This document shows positions 1-5,352 of a stretch of 5,352 nt of DNA, piece after piece (positions within the stretch are counted from its first letter, which is position 1; each line of letters starts with the position of its first letter). Both the position numbers and the translations under genes were made by a program. Source of the DNA: Candidatus Aminicenantota bacterium (GTDB taxonomy: Bacteria > Acidobacteriota > Aminicenantia > Aminicenantales > Aminicenantaceae); the NCBI GenBank assembly GCA_016926925.1, contig JAFGNQ010000339.1:1-5352 (forward strand). The letters are read 5' to 3'. The notes under the pieces were generated by a model, which had not been told where the DNA came from, ran no database searches, and worked only from the letters and a program-made list of their open reading frames with translations.

Positions 1-1406
1 GATTTTTTGACGTCGTTCCTAAGGGGGAGATAGATCATGTGCTCCCTGTCCCAACCCAGTCTTTTGCTCTGCATATAATTCAACTGACTGTAGACCACCA
101 GAGTGCCGATGATCAGCGCAACGGAGAGCGAGAACTGAACGATTACCAGAATTTTCCGAAAGCGCGCGCTTCCCGATCCTGTTTTCAGGGTGCCTCGAAG
201 GACCCTGACGGGTTGAAAAGCGGACAGCAGGAGTGCCGGGTAACTCCCGGCACCGATCCCTGTGAACAAAGCCATGGCCAGCAGCCCCAGCACGATAGTC
301 TTCACACCCGAAACGTTCCAGGACAAATCCTTGGCTGTGAATTCGCTGAACACGGGAAGAAGGAAGGCAACTATGATCACGGCCAATGTCAGGGCGATAA
401 AAGCGAACACGATCGATTCGCCGTAAAACTGGCGTATGAGATGCCCTTTCAAGGCCCCTACAACTTTCCTCAAGCCCACTTCTTTGGCACGGTTGGCCGA
501 GCGGGCTGTGGAGAGGTTCATGAAATTTATGCAGGCGATGAGCAGCACGAACAAAGCGATGACGGAAAAAATATAGATGTACTGAACAGCGCCCGGATCC
601 CGGCCGAATCCGAAATAGGAGTGAAGATGTATTTTCGTATAGGGGAACAGAACAAGGTCGGTACGGGTCTCTTTGACTCTGGTGCGGATGAAATCCTTGA
701 TCTTGGCATTCACTTGAGCCTCGGTCGCGCTCTCTTCGAGCTCGACGAATGTAAAAATGGAATTGCTGCCCCATTCTTCGCTTGTCGCACCTATTTTCTG
801 CAGGAACTCATAAGGCACGGCCATGTCCAGCTGCAGATAAGAGTTGTGAGGAATATTTTTCATCACGCCGGTCACCGTGAATTCATACTGATTGTTCACC
901 GTGATCACTCTGCCGACAGGATCTTCCCGGCCGAAATATTTTTCGGCCATGTCTTCGGAGATCACGAGTGAATAAGGGGAATCCAAGACTCTGTCTTTAT
1001 CCCCTTTCAGGAGCGGAAACGAGAACATCCTGAAGAAAGATGGATCGACGGCCCGCACGTTGTACTCATAAAAGGCTTTTTCACCGAAACGGCACAATTG
1101 TCCCCAGACCCAGACATAACGGGTGGAGTCCTTAATTCCCGGAATTTCTTCTACAAGCGCGGGCGCTATGGGATAAGGGGTTACGGTCACATGATACTCT
1201 CCCTGGGCATAGTACTGGTTTTCCTCGACTCTATATATTTTGTCCGCATTCTCATGGAACCGGTCGTAGCTCAGCTCATCCAGCACCCAGATACTAATCA
1301 GCAAGCAGCAGGCCATCCCAATAGCCAATCCTGTGATATTGATGAAGGAATAGCCCTTGTGCTTGCGGATGTTCCGCATGATGACTTTCAAATAGTTTTT
1401 TATCAT
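1..1406 (-). CDS. FtsX/MacB-like ABC transporter permease, 3' part cut by the window edge
   Basis: The minus strand is open from the ATG at 1406 to the left edge: 468 codons, no stop, no frameshift. The N-terminus has the typical family pattern: a short basic cytoplasmic stretch (residues 1-19), a first membrane segment at about 20-42 containing NITGLAIGMACCLLI, then DELSYDRFHENADKIYRVE. Residues about 45-270 form the extracytoplasmic MacB-type periplasmic core domain. A first FtsX core follows with membrane segments near 276-298, 331-352 and 370-395, including the family signature NLSTARSANRAKEVGLRKVVGA. A further segment at about 417-440 opens the second half (RFRKILVIVQFSLSVALIIG). Full-length relatives have about 780-850 residues, so roughly 40% is missing. 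Such permeases pair with a separate MacB/LolD-type ATPase and act in export or mechanotransmission; the substrate cannot be inferred. The start is supported by GGAG at 1414-1417, 7 nt upstream. The gene follows the serine hydrolase in the same direction after 190 bp. Confidence 0.93.
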   Translation of the reverse strand, partial: MIKNYLKVIMRNIRKHKGYSFINITGLAIGMACCLLISIWVLDELSYDRFHENADKIYRVEENQYYAQGEYHVTVTPYPIAPALVEEIPGIKDSTRYVWVWGQLCRFGEKAFYEYNVRAVDPSFFRMFSFPLLKGDKDRVLDSPYSLVISEDMAEKYFGREDPVGRVITVNNQYEFTVTGVMKNIPHNSYLQLDMAVPYEFLQKIGATSEEWGSNSIFTFVELEESATEAQVNAKIKDFIRTRVKETRTDLVLFPYTKIHLHSYFGFGRDPGAVQYIYIFSVIALFVLLIACINFMNLSTARSANRAKEVGLRKVVGALKGHLIRQFYGESIVFAFIALTLAVIIVAFLLPVFSEFTAKDLSWNVSGVKTIVLGLLAMALFTGIGAGSYPALLLSAFQPVRVLRGTLKTGSGSARFRKILVIVQFSLSVALIIGTLVVYSQLNYMQSKRLGWDREHMIYLPLRNDVKK

Positions 1407-1413
1407 AACAAAA

Positions 1414-1417
1414 CTCC
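1414..1417 (-). promoter_or_regulatory. Ribosome binding site of the permease gene
   Basis: The minus strand reads GGAG, then 7 nt, then the ATG at 1406. The site is shorter than the GAGGAGG sites of the two other complete genes here, so initiation may be weaker. It supports 1406 as the start, as does the family-typical N-terminus that begins exactly there. Confidence 0.65.
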
Positions 1418-1506
1418 AAAGCAGGGAATCGAACGTAGATCGGGCATCCTTATCAATCCCCGCTTTTCCCAGGAAGCTTTATCAGATCCACGAAATCGCC
1501 GCCTCA

Positions 1507-1543
1507 TCGAAGAGTTCGACTATCTTCGTTTAGATAGACGAAG
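1507..1543. repeat. Overlapping short inverted repeats between hydrolase and permease genes
   Basis: Four perfect short inverted repeats share the same 37 bp: TCGAA-GAG-TTCGA (1507-1519), CGAAGA/TCTTCG (1508-1513 with 1523-1528), CTTCGT/ACGAAG (1524-1529 with 1538-1543) and CTATC/GATAG (1520-1524 with 1533-1537). They cannot all form at once. No T-tract follows on the minus strand, so this is not a canonical intrinsic terminator. It might be an RNA structure in the hydrolase-permease transcript or a protein-binding site. The rest of the 1407-1596 gap has no convincing promoter: the best -35-like box is TTGATA on the minus strand, and it has no good -10 at the right distance. Confidence 0.4.
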
Positions 1544-1596
1544 GGGATGCGGAAAAGGTTGTCCGCTATTTGGGAAGCCGATTTCTAAGGCGGATG

Positions 1597-3075
1597 TTAT
1601 TTCTTTCTCAGCAGCCGCATATCCATAGAGGAATGAACTTGGCCGACTTTGATCTCATCGCAGCTTCCATCCGGCTTTTTCACGAAGGTCAGGCGCCACC
1701 CTCCTTCAAGATAGACGAACTCCGTTTCGGAAACAGGAGTCAAAGAGACATTCCCTTTCCCCAAGATAGTGACATAGAGTTCGCCTTCCTTTACGGAAAC
1801 CTTAAAGGGGATACCGGGTGCACTCGCCATGCGGAAATCTCCGATGTAGGCATCCAGGATTCCGGGATCTAAGGTGATGGGGACGATTTCTTCCGGACGA
1901 AAGTAAGGCCAATCATAGACTTCGGCGATACCGCGGATGATCTCCATGGCCAGTTCACTGCCGTTGTCAGAGTTGGTCATCACTGCGGCTCCCATGCCCA
2001 GTTCGGAAAAGGCGACCAGCTGGCAGCGAAAGCCATCGTTTCCTCCGCCGTGGCTGAACATTTTGACCTGACCCGGAGGGGAAATAGCAGGACCCAATCC
2101 CCAGTTCCCTATTCCGGGAGTGAGCATCTGCCGGATCATGTTTTGAGATAGCACCTTGTTCGATTTCCCTCCGAGAGATTTTTGAACCTCGACAGCATAG
2201 CGGCACAAATCTGAGGGCGTCGTCCACAAACCGGCTGCAGCCAGCTCAGGATATATGTGCCACTTACCCGGAATCATTTTCCCCGTAGGACGGTGGGCGG
2301 AGGCTGCCAGAACGGCTTTCTCCGCCGGCAGGGGCTGCTCGAAGGTGCTGTTTTTCATACCGATCGGGTCGAGGACGGTTTTTTTCATGTACTCATCAAA
2401 AGGCTTTCCCGTGATATCGGAAACCAAAAGCTGCATTACGGTGTAGCCACCGCCGGAATAGCGCCATTCCGATCCGGGCGGCATGTCTACCCTGACTGGA
2501 GGTGTGTTGGCCGGTTTTTCTCCGTCCAGGACTTGAATTATCGTTGGAATGTCCTTCGAAGCCGCATACCCCGGAAAGCCGTGGACGGTTAGGCCGGCGC
2601 TGTGCGTCAAGAGGCGTCTCAGAGTCACTTTTTCCTTTTCGGTAAACTCGTTTACGGGAACGTGCCACGATTGCAGTTTATCGTTCACGGGATCATCCAG
2701 AGCCAACATACCCTTCTCTACCAAACGAAGCGCTCCCATGGCGGAAACGGGTTTGCTTATGGAGGCGGCTTGAAACAGGGTCTCCGGCGTGACAGGATCA
2801 TCACCTCCGGCTTCTTTGGTTCCGTATCCTTTTGCCCAAACGATCTGGCCTCCATCGATCACGGCTACACTCACACCGGGAACCTTGTGATGTTTCATCC
2901 GTTCGGAGATCGTCAAGCCCGAGCCAGGATCTCCCTTTATAGTGAAGGGAAGTTTTAAATTATTCTCGACAGCCTGAATTTTTGCATCGACATCGCCGGA
3001 TTCGCTGGAATTACAGGCCACAGCGTTCAAAATCATGAGAACGAAAAGTACGGAAACGAATATCTTCCTCATCAT
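1597..3075 (-). CDS. Beta-lactamase-family serine hydrolase, predicted lipoprotein
   Basis: This complete 492-residue protein begins with a lipoprotein-type signal peptide: basic MMRK, a hydrophobic stretch to residue 20, and AVA-Cys21 as the likely lipidation site. The serine beta-lactamase/transpeptidase-like domain (PF00144 type, class C-like and penicillin-binding-protein-like esterases and peptidases) spans about 55-385. S105-I-S-K108 fits the SxxK nucleophile motif. Y206-S-G lies at the YxN position, inside the family-typical context WRYSGGGYTVMQLL. H342-G-G stands where beta-lactamases have KTG, a common variant in the non-beta-lactamase members. Residues about 405-490 resemble the small beta-rich C-terminal domain often appended in this family (DUF3471-like). 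Likely reactions are hydrolysis of a D-amino-acid peptide, amide or ester in the envelope; true antibiotic hydrolysis is less likely. The gene is divergent from the amidohydrolase and has its own good promoter at 3199-3227. Confidence 0.93.
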   Translation of the reverse strand: MMRKIFVSVLFVLMILNAVACNSSESGDVDAKIQAVENNLKLPFTIKGDPGSGLTISERMKHHKVPGVSVAVIDGGQIVWAKGYGTKEAGGDDPVTPETLFQAASISKPVSAMGALRLVEKGMLALDDPVNDKLQSWHVPVNEFTEKEKVTLRRLLTHSAGLTVHGFPGYAASKDIPTIIQVLDGEKPANTPPVRVDMPPGSEWRYSGGGYTVMQLLVSDITGKPFDEYMKKTVLDPIGMKNSTFEQPLPAEKAVLAASAHRPTGKMIPGKWHIYPELAAAGLWTTPSDLCRYAVEVQKSLGGKSNKVLSQNMIRQMLTPGIGNWGLGPAISPPGQVKMFSHGGGNDGFRCQLVAFSELGMGAAVMTNSDNGSELAMEIIRGIAEVYDWPYFRPEEIVPITLDPGILDAYIGDFRMASAPGIPFKVSVKEGELYVTILGKGNVSLTPVSETEFVYLEGGWRLTFVKKPDGSCDEIKVGQVHSSMDMRLLRKK

Positions 3076-3079
3076 TGCG

Positions 3080-3086
3080 CCTCCTC
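3080..3086 (-). promoter_or_regulatory. Ribosome binding site of the serine hydrolase; bears on which ATG is used
   Basis: The minus strand reads GAGGAGG followed by CGCA and then two adjacent ATG codons. Spacing is 4 nt to the ATG at 3075 and 7 nt to the ATG at 3072. The second ATG has the more usual spacing, so the protein may really begin there and be 491 residues long. The signal peptide is unaffected. Confidence 0.75.
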
Positions 3087-3198
3087 AACTCCGTTATTTG
3101 TGTGCTCTCCGGCCTATTTCACGGCTCCTTTGGCTAAACGGCTGGACTCCGAGGGGCCGAAACATCCGGCTTCATCAGATACGAAAACGGGAAGGGGT

Positions 3199-3227
3199 TT
3201 TATATCACAAGCTATAACCCTGTTCAA
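3199..3227 (-). promoter_or_regulatory. Sigma70-like extended -10 promoter for the serine hydrolase
   Basis: On the minus strand the -35 box TTGAAC (3227-3222) is followed by a 17-bp spacer and the -10 box TATAAA (3204-3199). TGA stands immediately before the -10 box and gives the extended -10 TGn element. This is 4/6 and 5/6 agreement with TTGACA and TATAAT at ideal spacing. Transcription would begin near 3192 and give a leader of about 117 nt before the start codon. Confidence 0.6.
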
Positions 3228-3307
3228 CATAATGAAAAGAATTCATGCAAAAAATACGGAGAGCACAAAGCCTGCAAATCATCCGGTTTATTAATTTGAG
3301 AGAAATG

Positions 3308-3316
3308 TGCTATCCT
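3308..3316 (+). promoter_or_regulatory. Candidate extended -10 promoter for the amidohydrolase gene
   Basis: TG-C-TATCCT fits the extended -10 form TGnTATAAT with 4/6 matches in the hexamer. The -35 position (TTATTA at 3288-3293, 17-bp spacer) matches poorly, as is tolerated with an extended -10. The start of transcription would be near 3323, giving a leader of about 58 nt that contains the hairpin at 3332-3357. Confidence 0.4.
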
Positions 3317-3331
3317 AGGTCAGAAAACAAC

Positions 3332-3357
3332 TCGGAGGAAAAGCTGAGTTTCCTCGA
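3332..3357 (+). promoter_or_regulatory. Leader hairpin close to the amidohydrolase ribosome binding site
   Basis: GAGGAAA (3335-3341) pairs perfectly with TTTCCTC (3349-3355) around a 7-nt loop. TC/GA at 3332-3333 and 3356-3357 extends the stem past a single bulged G. The same TCCTC (3351-3355) could instead pair with GAGGA (3367-3371) inside the ribosome binding site. The leader could therefore switch between free and masked translation starts. No U-tract follows, so it does not look like an intrinsic terminator. The pairing is seen; the regulatory role is inferred. Confidence 0.4.
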
Positions 3358-3366
3358 TTCTTCACT

Positions 3367-3374
3367 GAGGAGGT
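3367..3374 (+). promoter_or_regulatory. Strong ribosome binding site of the amidohydrolase gene
   Basis: GAGGAGGT is nearly a perfect anti-16S match, and the GGAGG core lies 7 nt before the ATG at 3381. This fixes the start codon and supports the lipoprotein-type N-terminus. Confidence 0.85.
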
Positions 3375-3380
3375 ATCTCA

Positions 3381-5105
3381 ATGTGTAAGACTCTCGGGTC
3401 AAAAGCCCTCATGCTGGGTCTGTGTGCCGTCCTTGCAGGATTGTTTCCGGCGTGCGGCACCAAAAAAGAAGCGGCGGACCTCATCCTCACCAACGGCAAG
3501 ATCGTTACCGTCGACGAGGCTTCTCCGGAAGCCGAAGCCCTGGCTGTTCTTGGAGATAAGATCCTGGCAGTCGGAAGCACGAAAGAGATTAAAAAATTTA
3601 TCGGTGAGACAACCGAGGTGATCGACCTGGAAGGGAAAATGGCGATACCCGGATTCACCGACAGCCACCTTCACTTTACGAGCATCGGCCAGGCCAAATC
3701 GACTCTGGATTTGATGCATGTCAAGAATTGGGACGACATCGTAGCCATGGTGGCCGAAGCCGCCCGGAAGGCGCAGCCCGGAGAGTGGATCCTTGGCGGC
3801 GGCTGGCATCAGGAAAAATGGGAGCGCGCCCCGTCTCAGAACATTGACGGACTTCCCTTTCATCAGGAATTGAGTAAAGTCTCTCCTGAAAATCCGGTGC
3901 TTCTGAATCATGCCAGCGGACACTCCTCCCTGGCCAACGCCAAGGCCATGGAATTGGCGGGAATCACAAAGGCTACACCGGACCCCCCGGGCGGAGAGAT
4001 CGTCAAAGACGGCAACGGAAATCCCATCGGAGCCTTTAGAGAGACGGCTCAATGGCTCCTGAGAGAGGCGTACGACGACTACCATGAAAAATTCACTCCG
4101 GAGCAGAAAAAAGCCGAACTGATCAACATTGTAGAGCTTGCGGATAAGGACTGTCTGGCAAAGGGGTTGACGAGTGTTTACGATGCCGGATCGAATTTCG
4201 AGACGATCGATTTCTTCAAAGAATTCGTTGTACAGGGTAAGCTGGGCGTGCGGCTCAATGTGATGATCAGAGTCGACAACGAAAATCTGAAAAAAAACCT
4301 GATGAACTACAGGATAATCGGTTTGGGGAACAACCATCTCACGGTACGGGCCGTAAAGCGCCTGATCGACGGAGCCTTGGGGCCTCACGGGGCCTGGTTG
4401 CTGGAACCCTATGAAGATCTTCCAACGAGCAAGGGATTGAACACGACACCTGTCGAGGCCATTAAGGAAACGGCTGCAATTGCGATCACCAATGATTTTC
4501 AGCTCTGTGTTCATGCCATCGGAGATAGGGCCAACCGGGAAATTTTGAACATCTACGAGGATGTTTTCAAAGCGCATCCCGAGAAAACGGACCTGAGGTG
4601 GCGCATCGAACATGCCCAACATCTCAATCCTGCCGACATACCGCGTTTCGGGCAACTGCATGTCATCGCCTCGATGCAGGGTATCCACTGCACATCGGAT
4701 GGTCCCTGGATACCGAAGCGACTCGGCGAAAAAAGGGCAGAAAAGGGGGCGTATGTCTGGCGCAAACTCATGGATTCAGGAACGATCATTTGCAACGGTA
4801 CGGACGCCCCTGTGGAAGACGCAAATCCCATCCCTTCTTTTTACGCATCGGTCAGCCGAAAGATGAAAGACGGGAAGTATTTCTACCCGGAACAAAGGAT
4901 GAGCCGCATGGAAGCTCTGCGGTCTTACACCATCAACGGCGCATATGCCGCTTTTCAGGAGGATATTTTGGGATCGCTGACCCCGGGCAAACTGGCAGAC
5001 ATCGTCGTGCTGTCCAGGGATATCATGACCGTTCCGGAAGACGACATTCTGAATACCGAAGTTCTCTACACCATAGTCGGAGGTAAAGTACTGTACAGCA
5101 GATAA
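3381..5105 (+). CDS. YtcJ-like amidohydrolase (amidohydrolase 3 family), predicted lipoprotein
   Basis: This complete 574-residue protein has the usual family length plus an export signal. Residues 1-25 form a lipoprotein-type signal peptide (K3 and K8, then a hydrophobic stretch, then FPA-Cys25-Gly). The Phe at -3 makes the lipobox somewhat atypical. The mature part starts with the beta-sandwich strand seen in amidohydrolases (ADLILTNGKIVTVD, about 32-45) and ends with the matching C-terminal segment (LTPGKLADIVVLSRDI, about 533-548). All expected metal and catalytic positions appear: H96-L-H98, K326 in VKRLIDGALGPHGAWL as the candidate bridging lysine, H378 in VHAIGDRA, H411 in RIEHAQHL and D475 in GTDAPVED. 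Family members hydrolyse amide bonds, for example N-substituted formamides; the substrate here is unknown. It is transcribed divergently from the serine hydrolase and is probably monocistronic, because 237 bp and an AT-rich island follow. The start rests on the ribosome binding site at 3367-3374. Confidence 0.95.
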   Translation: MCKTLGSKALMLGLCAVLAGLFPACGTKKEAADLILTNGKIVTVDEASPEAEALAVLGDKILAVGSTKEIKKFIGETTEVIDLEGKMAIPGFTDSHLHFTSIGQAKSTLDLMHVKNWDDIVAMVAEAARKAQPGEWILGGGWHQEKWERAPSQNIDGLPFHQELSKVSPENPVLLNHASGHSSLANAKAMELAGITKATPDPPGGEIVKDGNGNPIGAFRETAQWLLREAYDDYHEKFTPEQKKAELINIVELADKDCLAKGLTSVYDAGSNFETIDFFKEFVVQGKLGVRLNVMIRVDNENLKKNLMNYRIIGLGNNHLTVRAVKRLIDGALGPHGAWLLEPYEDLPTSKGLNTTPVEAIKETAAIAITNDFQLCVHAIGDRANREILNIYEDVFKAHPEKTDLRWRIEHAQHLNPADIPRFGQLHVIASMQGIHCTSDGPWIPKRLGEKRAEKGAYVWRKLMDSGTIICNGTDAPVEDANPIPSFYASVSRKMKDGKYFYPEQRMSRMEALRSYTINGAYAAFQEDILGSLTPGKLADIVVLSRDIMTVPEDDILNTEVLYTIVGGKVLYSR

Positions 5106-5204
5106 GCCGGGGTTTGGCGTACCGTCAACATAAAACACGGGCATTTTCACCAGCACGAGACACTTTGTCAGTCTGAGCGGCTCCAAGTCAAAAAAGGATT
5201 GTTT

Positions 5205-5245
5205 TTGAACATGTAAAATTATATTATGTTATATAAATATATAAT
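5205..5245 (+). promoter_or_regulatory. AT-rich promoter region for the gene at the right edge
   Basis: The stretch is almost wholly A and T from 5211 to 5249. It contains a TTGAAC -35-like box (5205-5210) and several -10-like boxes: TATAAA (5232-5237), a perfect TATAAT (5240-5245) and TATATA (5230-5235). No pair combines two good boxes with a 16-18 bp spacer: TTGAAC to TATATA is 19 bp. I therefore mark a region and not an exact promoter. Confidence 0.35.
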
Positions 5246-5268
5246 TATTGATGTATTGATGCGATCAA
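5246..5268. repeat. 8-bp tandem repeat fused to a 13-bp palindrome, possible operator
   Basis: TATTGATG occurs twice in direct tandem (5246-5253 and 5254-5261). The second copy overlaps the perfect inverted repeat TTGAT-GCG-ATCAA (5256-5268). It lies just downstream of the AT-rich promoter region and about 75 bp before the next start codon, where a repressor or activator site could be. The repeats are seen directly; the operator role is inference. Confidence 0.45.
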
Positions 5269-5326
5269 GTGGTTTTTGCCTGCATAAGCATGTGGCCAAG
5301 ATTCATTTTTAGCAAACTACAGGAAT

Positions 5327-5352
5327 AAGGAGACGAATCGTTATGACAGCTA
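5327..5352 (+). CDS. Start of a further gene, cut by the right edge (Met-Thr-Ala)
   Basis: AAGGAGA (5327-5333) is followed by an ATG at 5343, with 10 nt between the GGAG core and the start. Only three full codons and one base are present, so no function can be given. The coding part begins at 5343; the range listed also includes the ribosome binding site. The upstream AT-rich region and palindrome suggest that it has its own promoter and is not merely read through from the amidohydrolase gene. Confidence 0.5.

Larger units (their letters stand above)
3076..3380. other. Divergent intergenic region between the two hydrolase genes
   Basis: This 305-bp region holds the promoters of both neighbouring genes pointing outward. 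About 85 bp lie between the leftward -35 box (3222-3227) and the rightward -10 box (3311-3316), which leaves room for a shared regulator site. Just beyond the leftward -35 box is a small inverted repeat, ATGAA-AAGAA-TTCAT (3232-3246), a weak operator candidate. The leftward leader (about 3192-3076) is GC-richer and contains three GGCT units at 3123, 3132 and 3140 (plus strand), which I cannot interpret. Open frames across this region lack ribosome binding sites and protein-like composition. Confidence 0.6.
5106..5342. other. Intergenic gap after the amidohydrolase; no canonical terminator seen
   Basis: The first part (5106-5200) has ordinary composition and small inverted repeats such as GACA-CTT-TGTC (5159-5169), with no U-tract after them. 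TCAAAAA/TTTTTGA (5188-5194 with 5202-5208, 7-nt loop) is the longest perfect inverted repeat, but it is AT-only at its core and would be a weak hairpin. Termination of the amidohydrolase transcript may be Rho-dependent or may use this weak structure. No gene with a plausible start and ribosome binding site fits here. Confidence 0.5.

Noticed and set aside
39..971. 310-codon open frame on the plus strand, opposite the permease gene
   Set aside because: It lies wholly antisense to a clearly recognisable permease, has no ribosome binding site, and its product is rich in His, Gln and Arg with no membrane or domain pattern. It is a shadow of the real reading frame.
1098..1628. 176-codon plus-strand open frame crossing the permease start and the 1407-1596 gap
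   Set aside because: It overlaps both flanking minus-strand genes antisense, and its composition is not protein-like. The gap itself shows no coding sign in this direction.
3134..3175. A 13-codon upstream open frame (MKPDVSAPRSPAV) in the serine hydrolase leader on the minus strand
   Set aside because: There is no Shine-Dalgarno sequence before its ATG and no run of identical amino acids that would suggest attenuation, so translation is not supported.
3239..3244. GAATTC hexamer palindrome and CCTAGG (3314-3319) palindrome
   Set aside because: Single 6-bp palindromes are expected by chance; neither extends into a longer operator.
3035..3294. Two small plus-strand open frames (60 and 64 codons) in the divergent intergenic region
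   Set aside because: They run across the leftward promoter and leader, lack upstream ribosome binding sites, and have unremarkable, basic, low-information products.
3399..4688. 429-codon open frame on the minus strand, opposite the amidohydrolase gene
   Set aside because: It is long but fully antisense to a gene with all catalytic motifs in place. The product shows no domain features, and a ribosome binding site is not evident. Codon bias of the true gene explains the lack of stops.
5188..5208. TCAAAAA/TTTTTGA inverted repeat as an intrinsic terminator of the amidohydrolase gene
   Set aside because: The stem is almost all A-T pairs, and the T-run is part of the stem with no separate tail after it, so it does not fit a Rho-independent terminator.

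Overview
The window looks like chromosomal DNA of a Gram-negative-type bacterium of roughly balanced base composition. Two of the three substantial proteins start with a lipoprotein-type signal peptide, and the third is a membrane protein with a large extracytoplasmic domain. The ABC permease is of the single-subunit MacB/FtsX-like type that is very common in Bacteroidota, Acidobacteriota and Candidatus Aminicenantes. The genes have strong AGGAGG-type ribosome binding sites and recognisable sigma70-like promoters, which argues against Bacteroidota. An Acidobacteriota/Aminicenantes-like or deltaproteobacterium-like source is my best inference; it is not proven from sequence alone.

Layout. Positions 1-1406 (minus strand) hold the first 468 codons of an FtsX/MacB-type ABC transporter permease that runs off the left edge. 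A 190-bp gap (1407-1596) with overlapping short inverted repeats separates it from a complete minus-strand gene (1597-3075) for a beta-lactamase-fold serine hydrolase lipoprotein. A 305-bp divergent intergenic region (3076-3380) carries a good extended -10 promoter for the hydrolase, a weaker promoter candidate for the rightward gene, and a leader hairpin next to that gene's ribosome binding site. Positions 3381-5105 (plus strand) encode a complete YtcJ-like amidohydrolase with a lipoprotein-type signal peptide. After it comes a 237-bp gap with a very AT-rich island, an 8-bp tandem repeat and a 13-bp palindrome. A ribosome binding site and the first codons of another plus-strand gene lie at the right edge.

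How the parts may work together. The two divergent genes both encode envelope-directed hydrolases, one with a serine nucleophile acting on amide or ester bonds and one a metal-dependent amidohydrolase. A shared role in turning over an amide, peptide or cyclic-amide substrate outside the cytoplasm is possible but is inference. The permease lies downstream of the serine hydrolase in the same direction and may be co-transcribed with it; no ATPase partner is visible. No RNA gene, CRISPR array, insertion sequence or phage gene was recognised. I see no clearly new multi-gene system; the most interesting unexplained signals are in the three intergenic regions.
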